Shown here piece after piece: positions 55,174-64,000 of a stretch of 64,000 bases of DNA. A program made the translations under genes and the position numbers. The stretch covers positions 1,922,001 through 1,986,000 of the forward strand of contig OX104130.1 of NCBI GenBank assembly GCA_944470555.2, given 5' to 3'. How positions within the stretch are numbered: position 1 is the first letter of the stretch; each line of letters begins with the position of its first letter. The stretch is from Heterobilharzia americana. Lineage: Eukaryota; Platyhelminthes; Trematoda; Strigeidida; Schistosomatidae. The notes under the pieces are model-generated. The model did not search any database. It was not told the origin of the DNA and worked only from the letters and a program-made list of their open reading frames with translations.

Positions 55174-55659
55174 ATGAAGGCCTACTACAAGGATGCTCAT
55201 CACTATGGTGAACAAGTACGTAAAGGCACATCTATGCAAATTCTTTGATCTAAATCAGATACTAGTGTTACATCAACCTTAACCCGTCATTCCAAAAACT
55301 CACTAAACGTACAAAAATTACAGTTCAAAGGAAAAAAATACAAACAAATCCATGGAAAGAAACTATATGAGTTCTCAATTTGTACGTCATTTCACTATGA
55401 AGGTTTCTTGTTTACTTAGGATGTCCATATAAAAAGACTCCGAAAGGCCATGAACAAAGTAAAGCAACGTATAAAAACATTACATGAAAGTGGGCTACAT
55501 AGGAATTATATTTGTTTTATGGTATCTACCCGCAGCCTTTCAAAACCACTTCGAATAATTATGACTCGTGATGCTGTCTTTCAGAAAACAAAATCCAGCA
55601 TCTATTTCAGTAAGCCTGACACAGTAATGCAGTATCCCATTGACTTCCCTCACTGTTGA
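55174..55659 (+). CDS. Candidate two-exon gene, unknown product
   Basis: Exon 1 (55174-55215) runs from an ATG through YYKDAHHYGEQ to a GTACGT donor; exon 2 (55420-55659) starts after TTGTTTACTTAG and continues in phase 0 with DVHIKRLRKAMNKVKQRIK to a TGA after YPIDFPHC. The intron is 204 bases. The predicted protein is 93 residues with a basic N-terminal helix (KRLRKAMNKVKQRIKTL) and no signal peptide. The acceptor is good, the donor is weaker, and exon 1 could be wrong or incomplete. No family was recognised. It lies outside all recognised repeats. Confidence 0.4.
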
Positions 55660-57599
55660 TGTTTCTGCTATTCTTTCAACTACCGAAAATCCCCATCAAG
55701 ATATGAGGGGAAAGGAGAAGCTGGGCAAAAAATTATTTCCTTTGATTTCATTCTCTACAGCTTTAGAATAGTAAATTATACCTTTTGTTTCCAGTATATT
55801 ATTCACCAGTGTGATATGAGGTGAAAATAATTCACAAAAAAACACAGAGACCGATATAAGTAACATGGTAGGATATAAAGTTGCATGATATGTAGGAATA
55901 ATTTCCAAGAAAAAGCGTCTTCATGATAGCATGGAAATAAAATTAAGACAATGTTGAGTTTTAAATCACGTATTCTAATATAATGCAACAAAATTGTGGG
56001 TATTAAGAGAAGATGAAGGTTGGCATTCTCAGCTATTTGGTAGGTAGCAACAAAAGCTGAACAGTTTTCTTCCGTACACATGGTTCCTGTTCATCCACTC
56101 ATATATCAAAAGTTTCTGCCATACAGAGATAATGGAAACATACCATTCTCGGCAAATTTCTTTTCACCTTGTTGATAACTTTGAACGTGGAGTCAGTTGT
56201 GATACTGAGATAAGTGTTGACAAGGTGTTCACTAATTGCACTTTTAATGGACCGACTAGTCCCTTTTTACTGCCAGACGGGTAATATTTTTAGCCCATTC
56301 GAAAAAAATACAACGAACAACCTGCATGTCAAGACTAGTGACAATTTCTTTCTTGGCAGCCAAATCAATCGATCGAACTCATAAATTTCAGTGACCAGGG
56401 GAATTTGAAATACAACTTTGTTGGTAATAATGTGATGCTTCTATGGTTTGCATAGCACGTTGTGAATAGCAATGGGATACTTTTTAAATTCTGAAATGTT
56501 TTTAAGTAAATTGATATTCTACGATGATAAGTGCCATCATGTTTCAAGTGCAGGTGTGTAATGATTTGACCTGTAAATGGATTTCACAACGCTTTAAAAA
56601 ATAGACAAAACCACATTCCATATTTGTGTTTTACTTGGAATTGTAATTGTGGATCACTTCAGTTTCGTACTTCTGTGACCTTGACAGAGATTTGAGTTTC
56701 ATCTTACAAACAATGGATTGAAAAATAATATTCATTGGATTAGTTATTCATAACAGTCTTAAAACAGACCCAGAGAGTTGCTCGAAAATAAAGGATCCAC
56801 TCGTTAAAATTTGTGGACAACACCGAGGCTTTCAAAGTGGACCGCATTTTGTAATTGTATCCAATTAAATCAGCCCAGTCAAAGATGGAAACATGTAGGA
56901 TATTACATAAAAACTGTGGTCTTTGCATAAGCAGTAGCTGTCGTGAATCAGTAGGTCAATGGACAGCCCTATGGCGTTTGAAGTGATGAACACTCGATTC
57001 GAATCTGAGTGTAAAACACCACTCACTTGGAACAAGTTCATCCATCTTACAAGTTCCAACCAGGGCATGACAAGCGTCCTGGATTCCACTTCTAACCACT
57101 ATCTATCATTACAATAAAGGATCAACTTATCCATCGTCTAACGCTGATAGTACCTCGGATTACGTAACCTGAATTTTTATCAACAAAGGTTGAACAGCAT
57201 AAAAAGACAAATAACTATCCTAGTGTATAGAATGTAGATGAATACTTCCATCTCATATATATGCACAACTGTGGTCTCTACACAATTACCGGTGTCTGCA
57301 AACTATATTATTAATAGTAACTGAAATACCTCTGCAGTAAGTACATAAGCACCCGTATTTATAAGAACTCAGTGTTATTCATCGTAATGTATAGGACAGT
57401 AGCCAGTAAACTTGTTATGCCCCGTGCATAATCAAAATGTTAGTAAATAATTGGTCATTAAGTATGCAAACTTGATTCACCAGTTTACATGTATGGTAAG
57501 CATGCGTTTAAAACAGCAGAATTATTGGTAGATCTACTAGTTTCGTATAGCAACTCATTATGCATAAATAGGTAGATAGACAACATTGACATCGGACCT
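55660..57599. other. Unassigned sequence
   Basis: Several minus-strand ORFs of 60-92 codons are present, none with a domain or splice support. No known element was recognised. Confidence 0.35.
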
Positions 57600-58045
57600 C
57601 GCCTTACTTTCTAGTGATCCACTTTCCCACGATTCACTAACTTCAGTGCATCAAGCAGAACACAAAAATAATAGACAGGGAAATAAGGAAAAAGCAGTCA
57701 AAAGCAGCAGAAAGCTGTCGGAAGAGAGCAATGAAGAATGACGTAATACTGCAGTTCGGCATGGTGATTAAGATGAAGATAATGTGTGCATACATTCGCA
57801 ATAACGAGATTTATTCCTAGCCACATCACTTACGGTCTCTAGTTTCTGCTTTCATGTGGACCACAACCGGGAAGCCTACATTCGCCCTGCACGGTTCCAA
57901 CCAACAGTCAAAGACTTCATGGGCAGATGCTATGTCCTAAACTGGTCGTCTCTAACCTTTTTCCAGACTCAACCTGCTTCACTCAAAATTGTGTGGTGTG
58001 GCAGATGGTGACTAGGCATGCATAACACATGTCCCAGCTATTCAT
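57600..58045 (-). mobile_element. Decayed SR2-like element fragment, 3' end
   Basis: It aligns with the E/F 3' region: gattaagatgaagataatgtgtgcatacat matches gttaagatgaggataatgtgtgtatacat of F, followed by the ccaaccaacagtcaaagacttcat block and the gtgactaggcatgcataacacatgtccca block. There is no ORF. Confidence 0.7.
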
Positions 58046-58749
58046 CAAGCCTTCTCTATCCACAGCCATTCTTGTGATTTTACTTCAATCACAACAAATG
58101 CATGAAGATACCGGCCGAATATGGTAGAAGCCATTGAAACATAATTAAAACCAATGAAGCAACGATATGAAAGTGATTTTAAACATGTGTTACATAGATC
58201 ACTTCTTACTTTAATCTTATACAGAAAGATGATCTGATATGTTAAATAAACCAATAGTTATGTAGTGAGAACGTTTACCGAATTCAGCCAACAACATAGC
58301 GTTTCAAGTCAACACAGTTTCACTTCATTGCATTTGTATGAGGCATATGGATGATAAGAGCTTATTATTTGAGCTCATGGACAATAAATTTAATGGCCAT
58401 GTACTGGGTGATTATTCGCTATAACGTCTTACGTAAACACGGATATACAGGTGAAAAGGAACTCAGTTTAACTAGGTTAAAGTAATAGGTTGGATATCGT
58501 GAACTATCCTGACTAACAGATGCCAACAATACAACGTGAGAAATAGAGATAAATAGAAAGGAAATCCTAAAGGTAGCGATTAATTATTTGAGTCAATGTC
58601 CAATACAAACAAACGAAATGCGTTTTCAGTAGAAATTTAATACTAGTACATCCCAAATAAAAAAAATGTATTGCTAAGCTACTGTATTCAAAATGACATT
58701 TATTTCCCAGATATTCATAAAATGATTCATAAACATCTTTTTATCGGCA
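58046..58749. other. Unassigned sequence
   Basis: A+T-rich, no ORF above 70 codons, nothing recognised. Confidence 0.4.
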
Positions 58750-58825
58750 GCCGGGTCTCTTAGCTCAGATGGTAGACCACCGGGCTGGAAACTCGGAAGT
58801 CGCTGGTTTGAATCTTGCCTCCGTT
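58750..58825 (+). other. tRNA-like sequence, probably a pseudo-tRNA or SINE head
   Basis: It has an A-box-like TAGCTCAGATGGTAGA (58761-58776), a good anticodon-arm hairpin (CCGGG, loop CTGGAAA, CTCGG) and a B-box-like GGTTTGAATCT (58805-58815). The D and T stems are imperfect and no acceptor stem closes the ends, so a functional tRNA is unlikely. The anticodon would read GGA if it were one. Confidence 0.4.
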
Positions 58826-59669
58826 CAGATTTTCTTTTCACTTTCAACCGTCACCCAGTATCAATAAAAGTCTCCCGGACCACAGCCATCTCAGATACTC
58901 AAACTGGTATACTTTTATCACCTATCGGAGTGAGAGAATCTATGAGTTAAAAATCCCTGAATATTATTAAGGCTACATGGCAAATGCCATGGCCTCAACA
59001 AAAGACGGAAACTTTGAAACTCAACGGTGATGTGTCATACTGATCAAACAAAGATAAGGGAGTAGATTTCAAAGGATTTCGGTCCGTCTATCTTTACATC
59101 TTACACTAAGAGTAAAAATAGTTCCATAGATTCTCAAATATCTGCTTTGTTTCTTTAAATTGCTTTAATTGGTAGTTGAAGTTAGACAGCAAAATACCCA
59201 ATATAGTCAATATTTTATTGACTTTCAATATTTCTTCATTAGAGATATGCAAATACACTCTCCCAGTCATTCAAAACTAATGAATTCTGCAAAATGCCAA
59301 TGTTTCATAAAGTTCTACAGTCTTCTAATCTGTTAACTTCTCATGAAAGTATGTTCTAACGGTATCTATATTAATCTGGAAATTCTGTCTACAAAGCGGA
59401 AGAATACCACTAGAACAGAATGTTAACAGCTACAAATGAATGTTTTTGATTATTTCACTTATGGAAAAGAATCTTCGACATGACTTGGGACTGATGCCTC
59501 TCTAACAAGTTGATATATTAGGCTATTAGTAGAACATATAATGTGACAGTTTTTTAAAGCCCGATATAGAGTGTAGAGACAGAACTTCAGACAATAGTTA
59601 CTGGGATTGATAGATTTATAAGTCAGTTGACGGATAGCTGCATAAATGTGTGAAAATATGATCCGTCAG
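58826..59669. other. Unassigned sequence
   Basis: No coding region or repeat was recognised. Confidence 0.4.
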
Positions 59670-59850
59670 ATTCCGGGACTGGCTGAATGGTAAAGTGCTC
59701 ACTAGGAAACCTGACGGTCGTGGATTCAGTCCTCCGTGAAGTTGTACGAACGCACTACTAAAGAGAACCATAATTAGGGCGAAAAAACCGTCCAGTGTTC
59801 TTAGATTTCTAATGTTTTCAGAACTGATATCTGTCAACGATCAGTACTGC
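59670..59850 (+). mobile_element. tRNA-derived SINE with hammerhead-like motif (copy d)
   Basis: The tRNA-like part (A-box-like GGCTGAATGGTAAAGTG, B-box-like GGTCGTGGATTCAGTCC) is followed by the hammerhead-like core at 59752-59798 and the family's 3' block (aactgatatctgtc). The 5' block present in copies b and c is missing. Confidence 0.6.
59752..59798 (+). ncRNA. Hammerhead-ribozyme-like motif, copy d
   Basis: GCACT pairs with AGTGT as helix I. The first core reads CTAAAGA (CTGANGA expected, one change), helix II is partly paired around ATAATTA, then come GGCGAAA and the cleavage triplet GTC. One core G is lost, so activity is doubtful. Confidence 0.5.
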
Positions 59851-60224
59851 CTTGAAATTGTAATTGTATATTCACCTACATTTCTGTGCAACTGGGAAAA
59901 TACTGTTTATCTTTCCTTGGCATCGTTAACACTATATCAATATCCTGACAAAATTTTCAAAGTGACTAATCATAGAAGGAAATTATTTCTATGTAAATAT
60001 ACTACTGAGAGACATAAGAAGTTAGGAACCCCTCAAGCTGACATGTAGGCTTCGTTAGGTAAATCAGTGAACTAAACACTGGAATACAGTTTCACCTCCT
60101 GAAGACCCACCTAATTAGTATGTCCATTCATGACACCTTTGTGCCAGAGATCCCTTTTCGTGTTCTTGTGTGGTGGTGAGGTGGATTTCAAAGTAAACTT
60201 CTGACATCATGGTTGTGCAGTTGA

Positions 60225-60720
60225 AAAACTACTTGGCTGTGAGAAATGCCAGCGTGAACCATGTTATACGGCTGTGATGCATTGACGTTGAGTGTAGAAG
60301 ATATAAAACGGTTACAGGGTTTTGATCCCAGGTGTCTTAGAAGCATTTGTCACGTTTGGTGGAATCACAAGCGAGCAATGTTGAGATCATGAGAAGGGTA
60401 CTAGGCAAGACAGACAAGTCGACTGATGAAGTTGTAAACCTTAGTCACCTGAAATGGCTTGAACATGTATAGCACTAGCCAAGTTACATCTTACCTCGAA
60501 GTGCCATACTGGAGGAAGTTGGATAAGGTTCAGGGTGGCCACATCAAGACCTACCACCAGTCGTTGGAGTAACTTACTGTTTGTTTTAGTCTTATGAGGA
60601 GATGCAGACTGACTGGTTAAGATTTTCTAGACAAAAAGAATCAGTGGATAAGGAATTTTGGTGACGTGACTGAAAATCGCTCACAATGGTGCAGATGTAT
60701 TCACTCCTTGACATCTTGTA
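60225..60720 (+). mobile_element. Decayed SR2-like element fragment, C-terminal coding end
   Basis: The plus strand reads LYGCDALTLSVEDIKRLQGF, RCLRSICHVWW and, near the end, SQWCRCIHSL in varying frames. These match LLYGCETWPLKVEDMRRLQVF, RCLRSIGRIPW and SQWRRCIHTL of element E. Confidence 0.75.
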
Positions 60721-61654
60721 AAGCTCCAATGTCTCTGCGAACCGTTTTCTTCAAATTGCTTATTCTCTCCACACATCTTTGTCTAACTTGATATTAGTCT
60801 TTTTCTATCCACCTGTTCTTTGTGAACTGCTGTGAAGTGTAGCAACTTGAGCTGATGCACATGTGTGAAATTCTACGTTGATTTTTTCAGTGGTAGTCAG
60901 TCGAATCCACGTAATTTTAGTCATAACCTAGTATTACTCATTAAAATAACTGTTGTCCCATCTAAAAAAGCAGTTATTACAATAAATGACAGTAACGTAA
61001 CATTTGTGTCTACTACTAATGTTAACCTTTGAAAGTTAGTAAAATATAGGTTTTTTGTATAAACATATAAATGAATGGATTTTTATTCCAGTTCAATTAA
61101 AATAATTAACCTCTAGTGATAAGTGGATAATCAAGTATGGTTAGGCAAAAGGATAGTAAAATCCTTAAAAAGCTCAATACAGTCCCATTTAGTGAATACT
61201 GAGCATAGAAATGGTCAAACGTCATTCTTTACCCCACTATACTTAGTCCCATTGTAATACTCCAAGTTGATGCGCCTCCGATGACTAACCGTAGCAAAGG
61301 CGATTGTAATTCGAATTTCGAAACCTGATTGACATACGAAAAAGATGTTTGTTAAGTCCCTTTTCGCCCCATGACAGTCACCTTTAACGCAGACAAAATT
61401 ACATTTGATGTAAAAATAAGAATGCGTTATATCGCAACAATCATCTTTGGAAGTTAAAAATATAGTTTTCCTTGAAGAGAACTCTCTAACACCCTTAAAA
61501 AAGAAAGAAAATATTTGTTGTAGCCAACGCCAGGTGAAAGATTTTTAAAATCCCTTTGTCACCGAAAACAGATCATTCTTCTTTATGAGTGATCTATGGT
61601 TGTGCCATTTACATGATCAACAATCTGAAGGTCATACAACTAAGAGTTTTCACT
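60721..61654. other. Unassigned sequence
   Basis: A+T-rich with no ORF above 60 codons and no repeat recognised. Confidence 0.4.
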
Positions 61655-61995
61655 CACTTCTGATTGATATTCATCATGGACTGACACCAGCAGGAGAATC
61701 ATTGAAAACCTGAGGGCACTAGACCGTTGTCTCGTTCTGTTATAGGACCCCTCAGCAATGTGCACCCATGACCCCGCCTCGTCAGGGACAGAACCCAGAA
61801 CCTTAAGGTTCCCCGTCTAGCACGTTACCATTGAACCACTGGGTTCAATATCCATCCAATGGTCCACATTTCCTACTTCAGTTCACGATATAGAGCAACC
61901 TTCATCCAATGCCGTCGTTGAGTTACTGTCCTCATGTCCAATTTGGTTGGCCTTACTGGTTACGACTTGTTATCAGAACTTCAGGAATCTCATCT
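61655..61995 (-). mobile_element. tRNA-derived SINE with hammerhead-like motif (copy c)
   Basis: The most complete copy together with b. On the minus strand it has the 5' block agatgagattcctgaag...gaggacagtaactcaacga, a tRNA-like part (GTGGTTCAATGGTAACGTGC; B-box-like GGTTCTGGGTTCTGTCC), the hammerhead-like core and the 3' block ggtgtcagtccatgatgaata. Its layout is the same as 14681-15054, which supports a single SINE family. Confidence 0.65.
61716..61763 (-). ncRNA. Hammerhead-ribozyme-like motif, copy c
   Basis: GCAC pairs with GTGC in helix I. The first core reads CTGAGGG (last base G instead of A), helix II is GTCCT/AGAAC, the second core reads GAGAC instead of GAAAC, followed by a 4-nt loop and GTC. 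Two core positions are altered. Confidence 0.5.
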
Positions 61996-62409
61996 GAATA
62001 TAACTAGACCTTGACTACTTTCACTTAAACAAACAACAATCAAAATAATTTCTTAAATATATTAAAACAACAACTAAAGTCTCTTTGAAAAAATTACCAG
62101 TGGGAATGAATGAAATCAAATTATTTCCAATTCACTACAAACATACTTTTTGTTTTAATTGAAGTTGAACAAAATTAATTTTTATTGATAAATGAACTAA
62201 GACTGATCATTTCCAGTTCATACGTTGAAAATAATATATTACTAGTTTGTTTATAATCATTGAAATTTAAACTTTCCTCATATAGTATTTTTGACATGAA
62301 GAACAAAATGAAAGAATAAAATATACTGAAGGAACATAAATTTATTTTAGGGCATAAATAGAATATTTGATGGACTTTCGGAAGAAAAGTGAGTACGAAT
62401 TCAGAAAAA
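61996..62409. other. A+T-rich sequence, probable 3' flank of the next gene
   Basis: No ORF. Minus-strand sequence downstream of the stop at 62410 would be the 3' untranslated region of the gene at 62410-62799. An AATAAA-type signal reads on the minus strand in this A+T-rich stretch (for example rev-comp of ttttattga near 62183), but it cannot be assigned with confidence. Confidence 0.35.
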
Positions 62410-62799
62410 TTAAGTTAATCCATTATTTATAGTTTGTTGTAGTTCTTGGACTGCATTCTGTTTGTTTGCCATAGGACTAACAACATCACTACCCCAAGTT
62501 TCATGTTCATTATCTTGTGGTGATGTGCCTAACAACTCATTTAATATTTCCAGTTTTTGATCTTTAACAACGGAATATTCACCTTTTTGTTTTTTTAAAC
62601 GTTTAAGTCTAAAATCTTTTGATTTAGTATTCTCTGATACACTGCAACAACCCTAAACAAAGCAATAACAAATAGGTTTATTAGAATAAATCAGTTCGCT
62701 CAGAACAGATTAACTTACATCATCCTTCCAACTGAATACACTATAACGTTCAGAAGTGTTTGATCTTGTTATCGATGTATTAGATTCATCTGGAGCCAT
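62410..62799 (-). CDS. Two-exon gene for a 107-residue protein of unknown function
   Basis: Exon 1 (62719-62799, minus) encodes 27 residues (MAPDESNTSITRSNTSERYS...WKDD) and ends GAT|GTAAGT, a consensus donor. The intron is 66 bases (62653-62718) and ends TTTGTTTAG. Exon 2 (62410-62652) continues in phase 0 with GCCSVSENTKSKDFRLKRLK, then a Glu/Lys-rich helix-like part (SVVKDQKLEILNELLG) and a polar end to TAA. Both splice sites are strong, phase is kept and the short intron suits the 5' introns of schistosome genes. The product is hydrophilic, with no signal peptide or membrane segment, a basic patch (RLKRLKKQK) and probable coiled or helical segments. CTTTTAG lies two bases before the ATG, so a 5'-UTR intron or spliced-leader acceptor may be used. 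I do not recognise the family. Confidence 0.65.
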
Positions 62800-63779
62800 T
62801 CCTAAAAGTTAAACCTGAACCATTTCTCATTACTTGACAATTCATGACCAGCTTTTTCGTTCTTTCCATCGGGCACAACTTTTTGTAATAAAATTTGCTC
62901 GAAAAATTTAACTATCTCAGTTAAAGATTAACATTCCAGATGCATAAGTCAAGGTCAGAACAGGGAACTCAATAAATCTATCTGCAGATGACCTCGACAA
63001 TTTTGAAAAATCATTTTTTGTCAGCTGCAGCATTACGTGTTATTCATGCTTGGAAATTCGTAAAGATGCCGTTAGAATAGACCGTTTATTATTTTGCTTT
63101 TTAGCATTTTATCGACTGACGTTTTACATCTTATAGCAATGCTGGAATGTGTGGAAATGAATTATGTCTGTATCTAACGAATGGTGATGAACTTGTTCTT
63201 ACTGATGGAGTTCCGACGGTTACATAACTATTTGTCTACAGAGGACAAATCAAAACTGGAACATTATTGGAGTTCGGTGTGAACGTATTCCTTTGTCGAG
63301 AAACTGAAAAAATTCAGGAAATAATTTTAAATAAAACATTTAAACCAATGAAGATGTTAGAGAGAAAAAGGATCTAATTGTAGATAGTATACTTTTACGC
63401 GTCATTTTGAATCGTTTCAAATTTGGACAACTACAGGTTTAAAAATCTGATTTCAACAAGGCGATTGGAGGAAATTTTGGAAAGCACTATTCTTCTTTCA
63501 CATTACCATATTATTAAAGGTAGAATCCTAATGAGTTTGAATGTCTAATCAAGCAATAACCACATAATGGACCACACTTTACATCAGTACACCACGATGT
63601 AGATCAAAAAACACAGAGAGATGAGCACTGAGTTGTGGGATGCAGTGTAAACACGAACTGTCGAAGACCAACATGGAGATAGTAAAGGTGTGCGAAATCA
63701 TGGAAATAAGATAGGAATGTACCTCATAGATCAGTTAAAAGAAATACGTCGGTTACGAGGACATAAATGTATGTGTATT
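62800..63779. other. Unassigned upstream region
   Basis: It lies upstream of the gene at 62410-62799 on the minus strand and so could hold its promoter or further 5' exons. No ORF above about 60 codons and no repeat was recognised. Confidence 0.35.
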
Positions 63780-64000
63780 AATAGTTATTATCACTATGGG
63801 ATTTGGCATTACTATGTGACAGTTTAATTTGCTACATTTCATATCAGTTCATCAACTAAGAATGCACCAAGTTGGAACAAATGGATAAGTAAGAAAGTAA
63901 ACGAAAATGGGGGGAAATTAATGAAAACAGAACAAGAATGAATGAAAAAAATACAGAAATTCAGTATAATAAAGTGTGGATATATCTGTGACATCGAGAT
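63780..64000 (-). mobile_element. Decayed SR2-like element 3' end, cut by the window edge
   Basis: It aligns with the E/F 3' terminus: tcactatgggatttggcattactatg corresponds to caacataggaccaggcattactgcg, followed by catttcatatcagttcatcaactaag and a decayed version of the spacer. It continues beyond the window. Confidence 0.65.

Noticed and set aside
58750..58825. Functional tRNA gene with anticodon GGA
   Set aside because: The anticodon arm is good, but no acceptor stem can be formed, D and T stems are imperfect, and a serine tRNA would need a long variable arm that is absent.
59812..60048. A 78-codon plus-strand ORF beginning with a TTTTCAG acceptor-like sequence
   Set aside because: Its first part lies inside the 3' block of SINE copy d, shared with the copies at 14681 and 61655, so the apparent splice site and start are repeat sequence.
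1..64000. CRISPR arrays, rRNA genes, bacterial operons or phage
   Set aside because: No evenly spaced short repeats with unique spacers, no rRNA sequence and no prokaryotic gene organisation were seen; splice sites and retroelements show a eukaryotic nuclear genome.

Overview
The window looks like a piece of a blood-fluke (Schistosoma or close trematode) nuclear genome. It is A+T-rich and intron-bearing, and most of what can be identified is retroelement DNA: RTE-type non-LTR elements, SR2-like elements, a Ty3/gypsy element of the CsRn1/Boudicca type, Penelope-like fragments and short tRNA-derived repeats carrying hammerhead-ribozyme-like motifs. This assignment is inferred from the mixture of families. 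The species cannot be told from the window.

Layout. At 0.8-4.0 kb lies a full-length RTE-type element (A) with a 15-bp target-site duplication and a nearly intact endonuclease/reverse transcriptase ORF. From 4.4 to 9.4 kb there are decayed SR2-like and Penelope-like fragments and one young 5'-truncated SR2-like insertion (F, 12-bp duplication). A second full-length RTE copy (B) lies at 9.7-12.9 kb. At 14.5-15.1 kb are two short hammerhead-bearing SINE copies, then a full-length SR2-like element on the minus strand (E, 15.5-19.4 kb, 13-bp duplication). From 19.6 to 28.1 kb are old SR2-like fragments. A frameshifted RAD6/UBE2A-like pseudogene lies at 28.8-29.2 kb, followed by about 4.6 kb with almost no recognisable content.

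At 33.9-41.6 kb is a complete LTR element (P): two 432-bp LTRs and a 4-bp duplication. Its coding region has lost the integrase and is interrupted by a third RTE copy (C). A highly decayed RTE copy (D) lies at 43.6-47.0 kb. The last 17 kb holds repeat debris, a Penelope/gypsy junction, further SINE and SR2-like fragments, and three candidate small host genes seen from splice signals rather than long ORFs: a secreted-protein candidate at 47.2-47.6 kb, one at 55.2-55.7 kb, and the best supported, a two-exon 107-residue gene at 62.4-62.8 kb.

How the parts relate. The autonomous element types here encode the enzymes for copying by target-primed or LTR-mediated reverse transcription. The SINEs and truncated copies would depend on such enzymes in trans. 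Intact target-site duplications show A, B, E, F and P arrived as separate events, and C landed inside P. No rRNA gene, CRISPR array, bacterial-type operon or convincing functional tRNA gene was seen.
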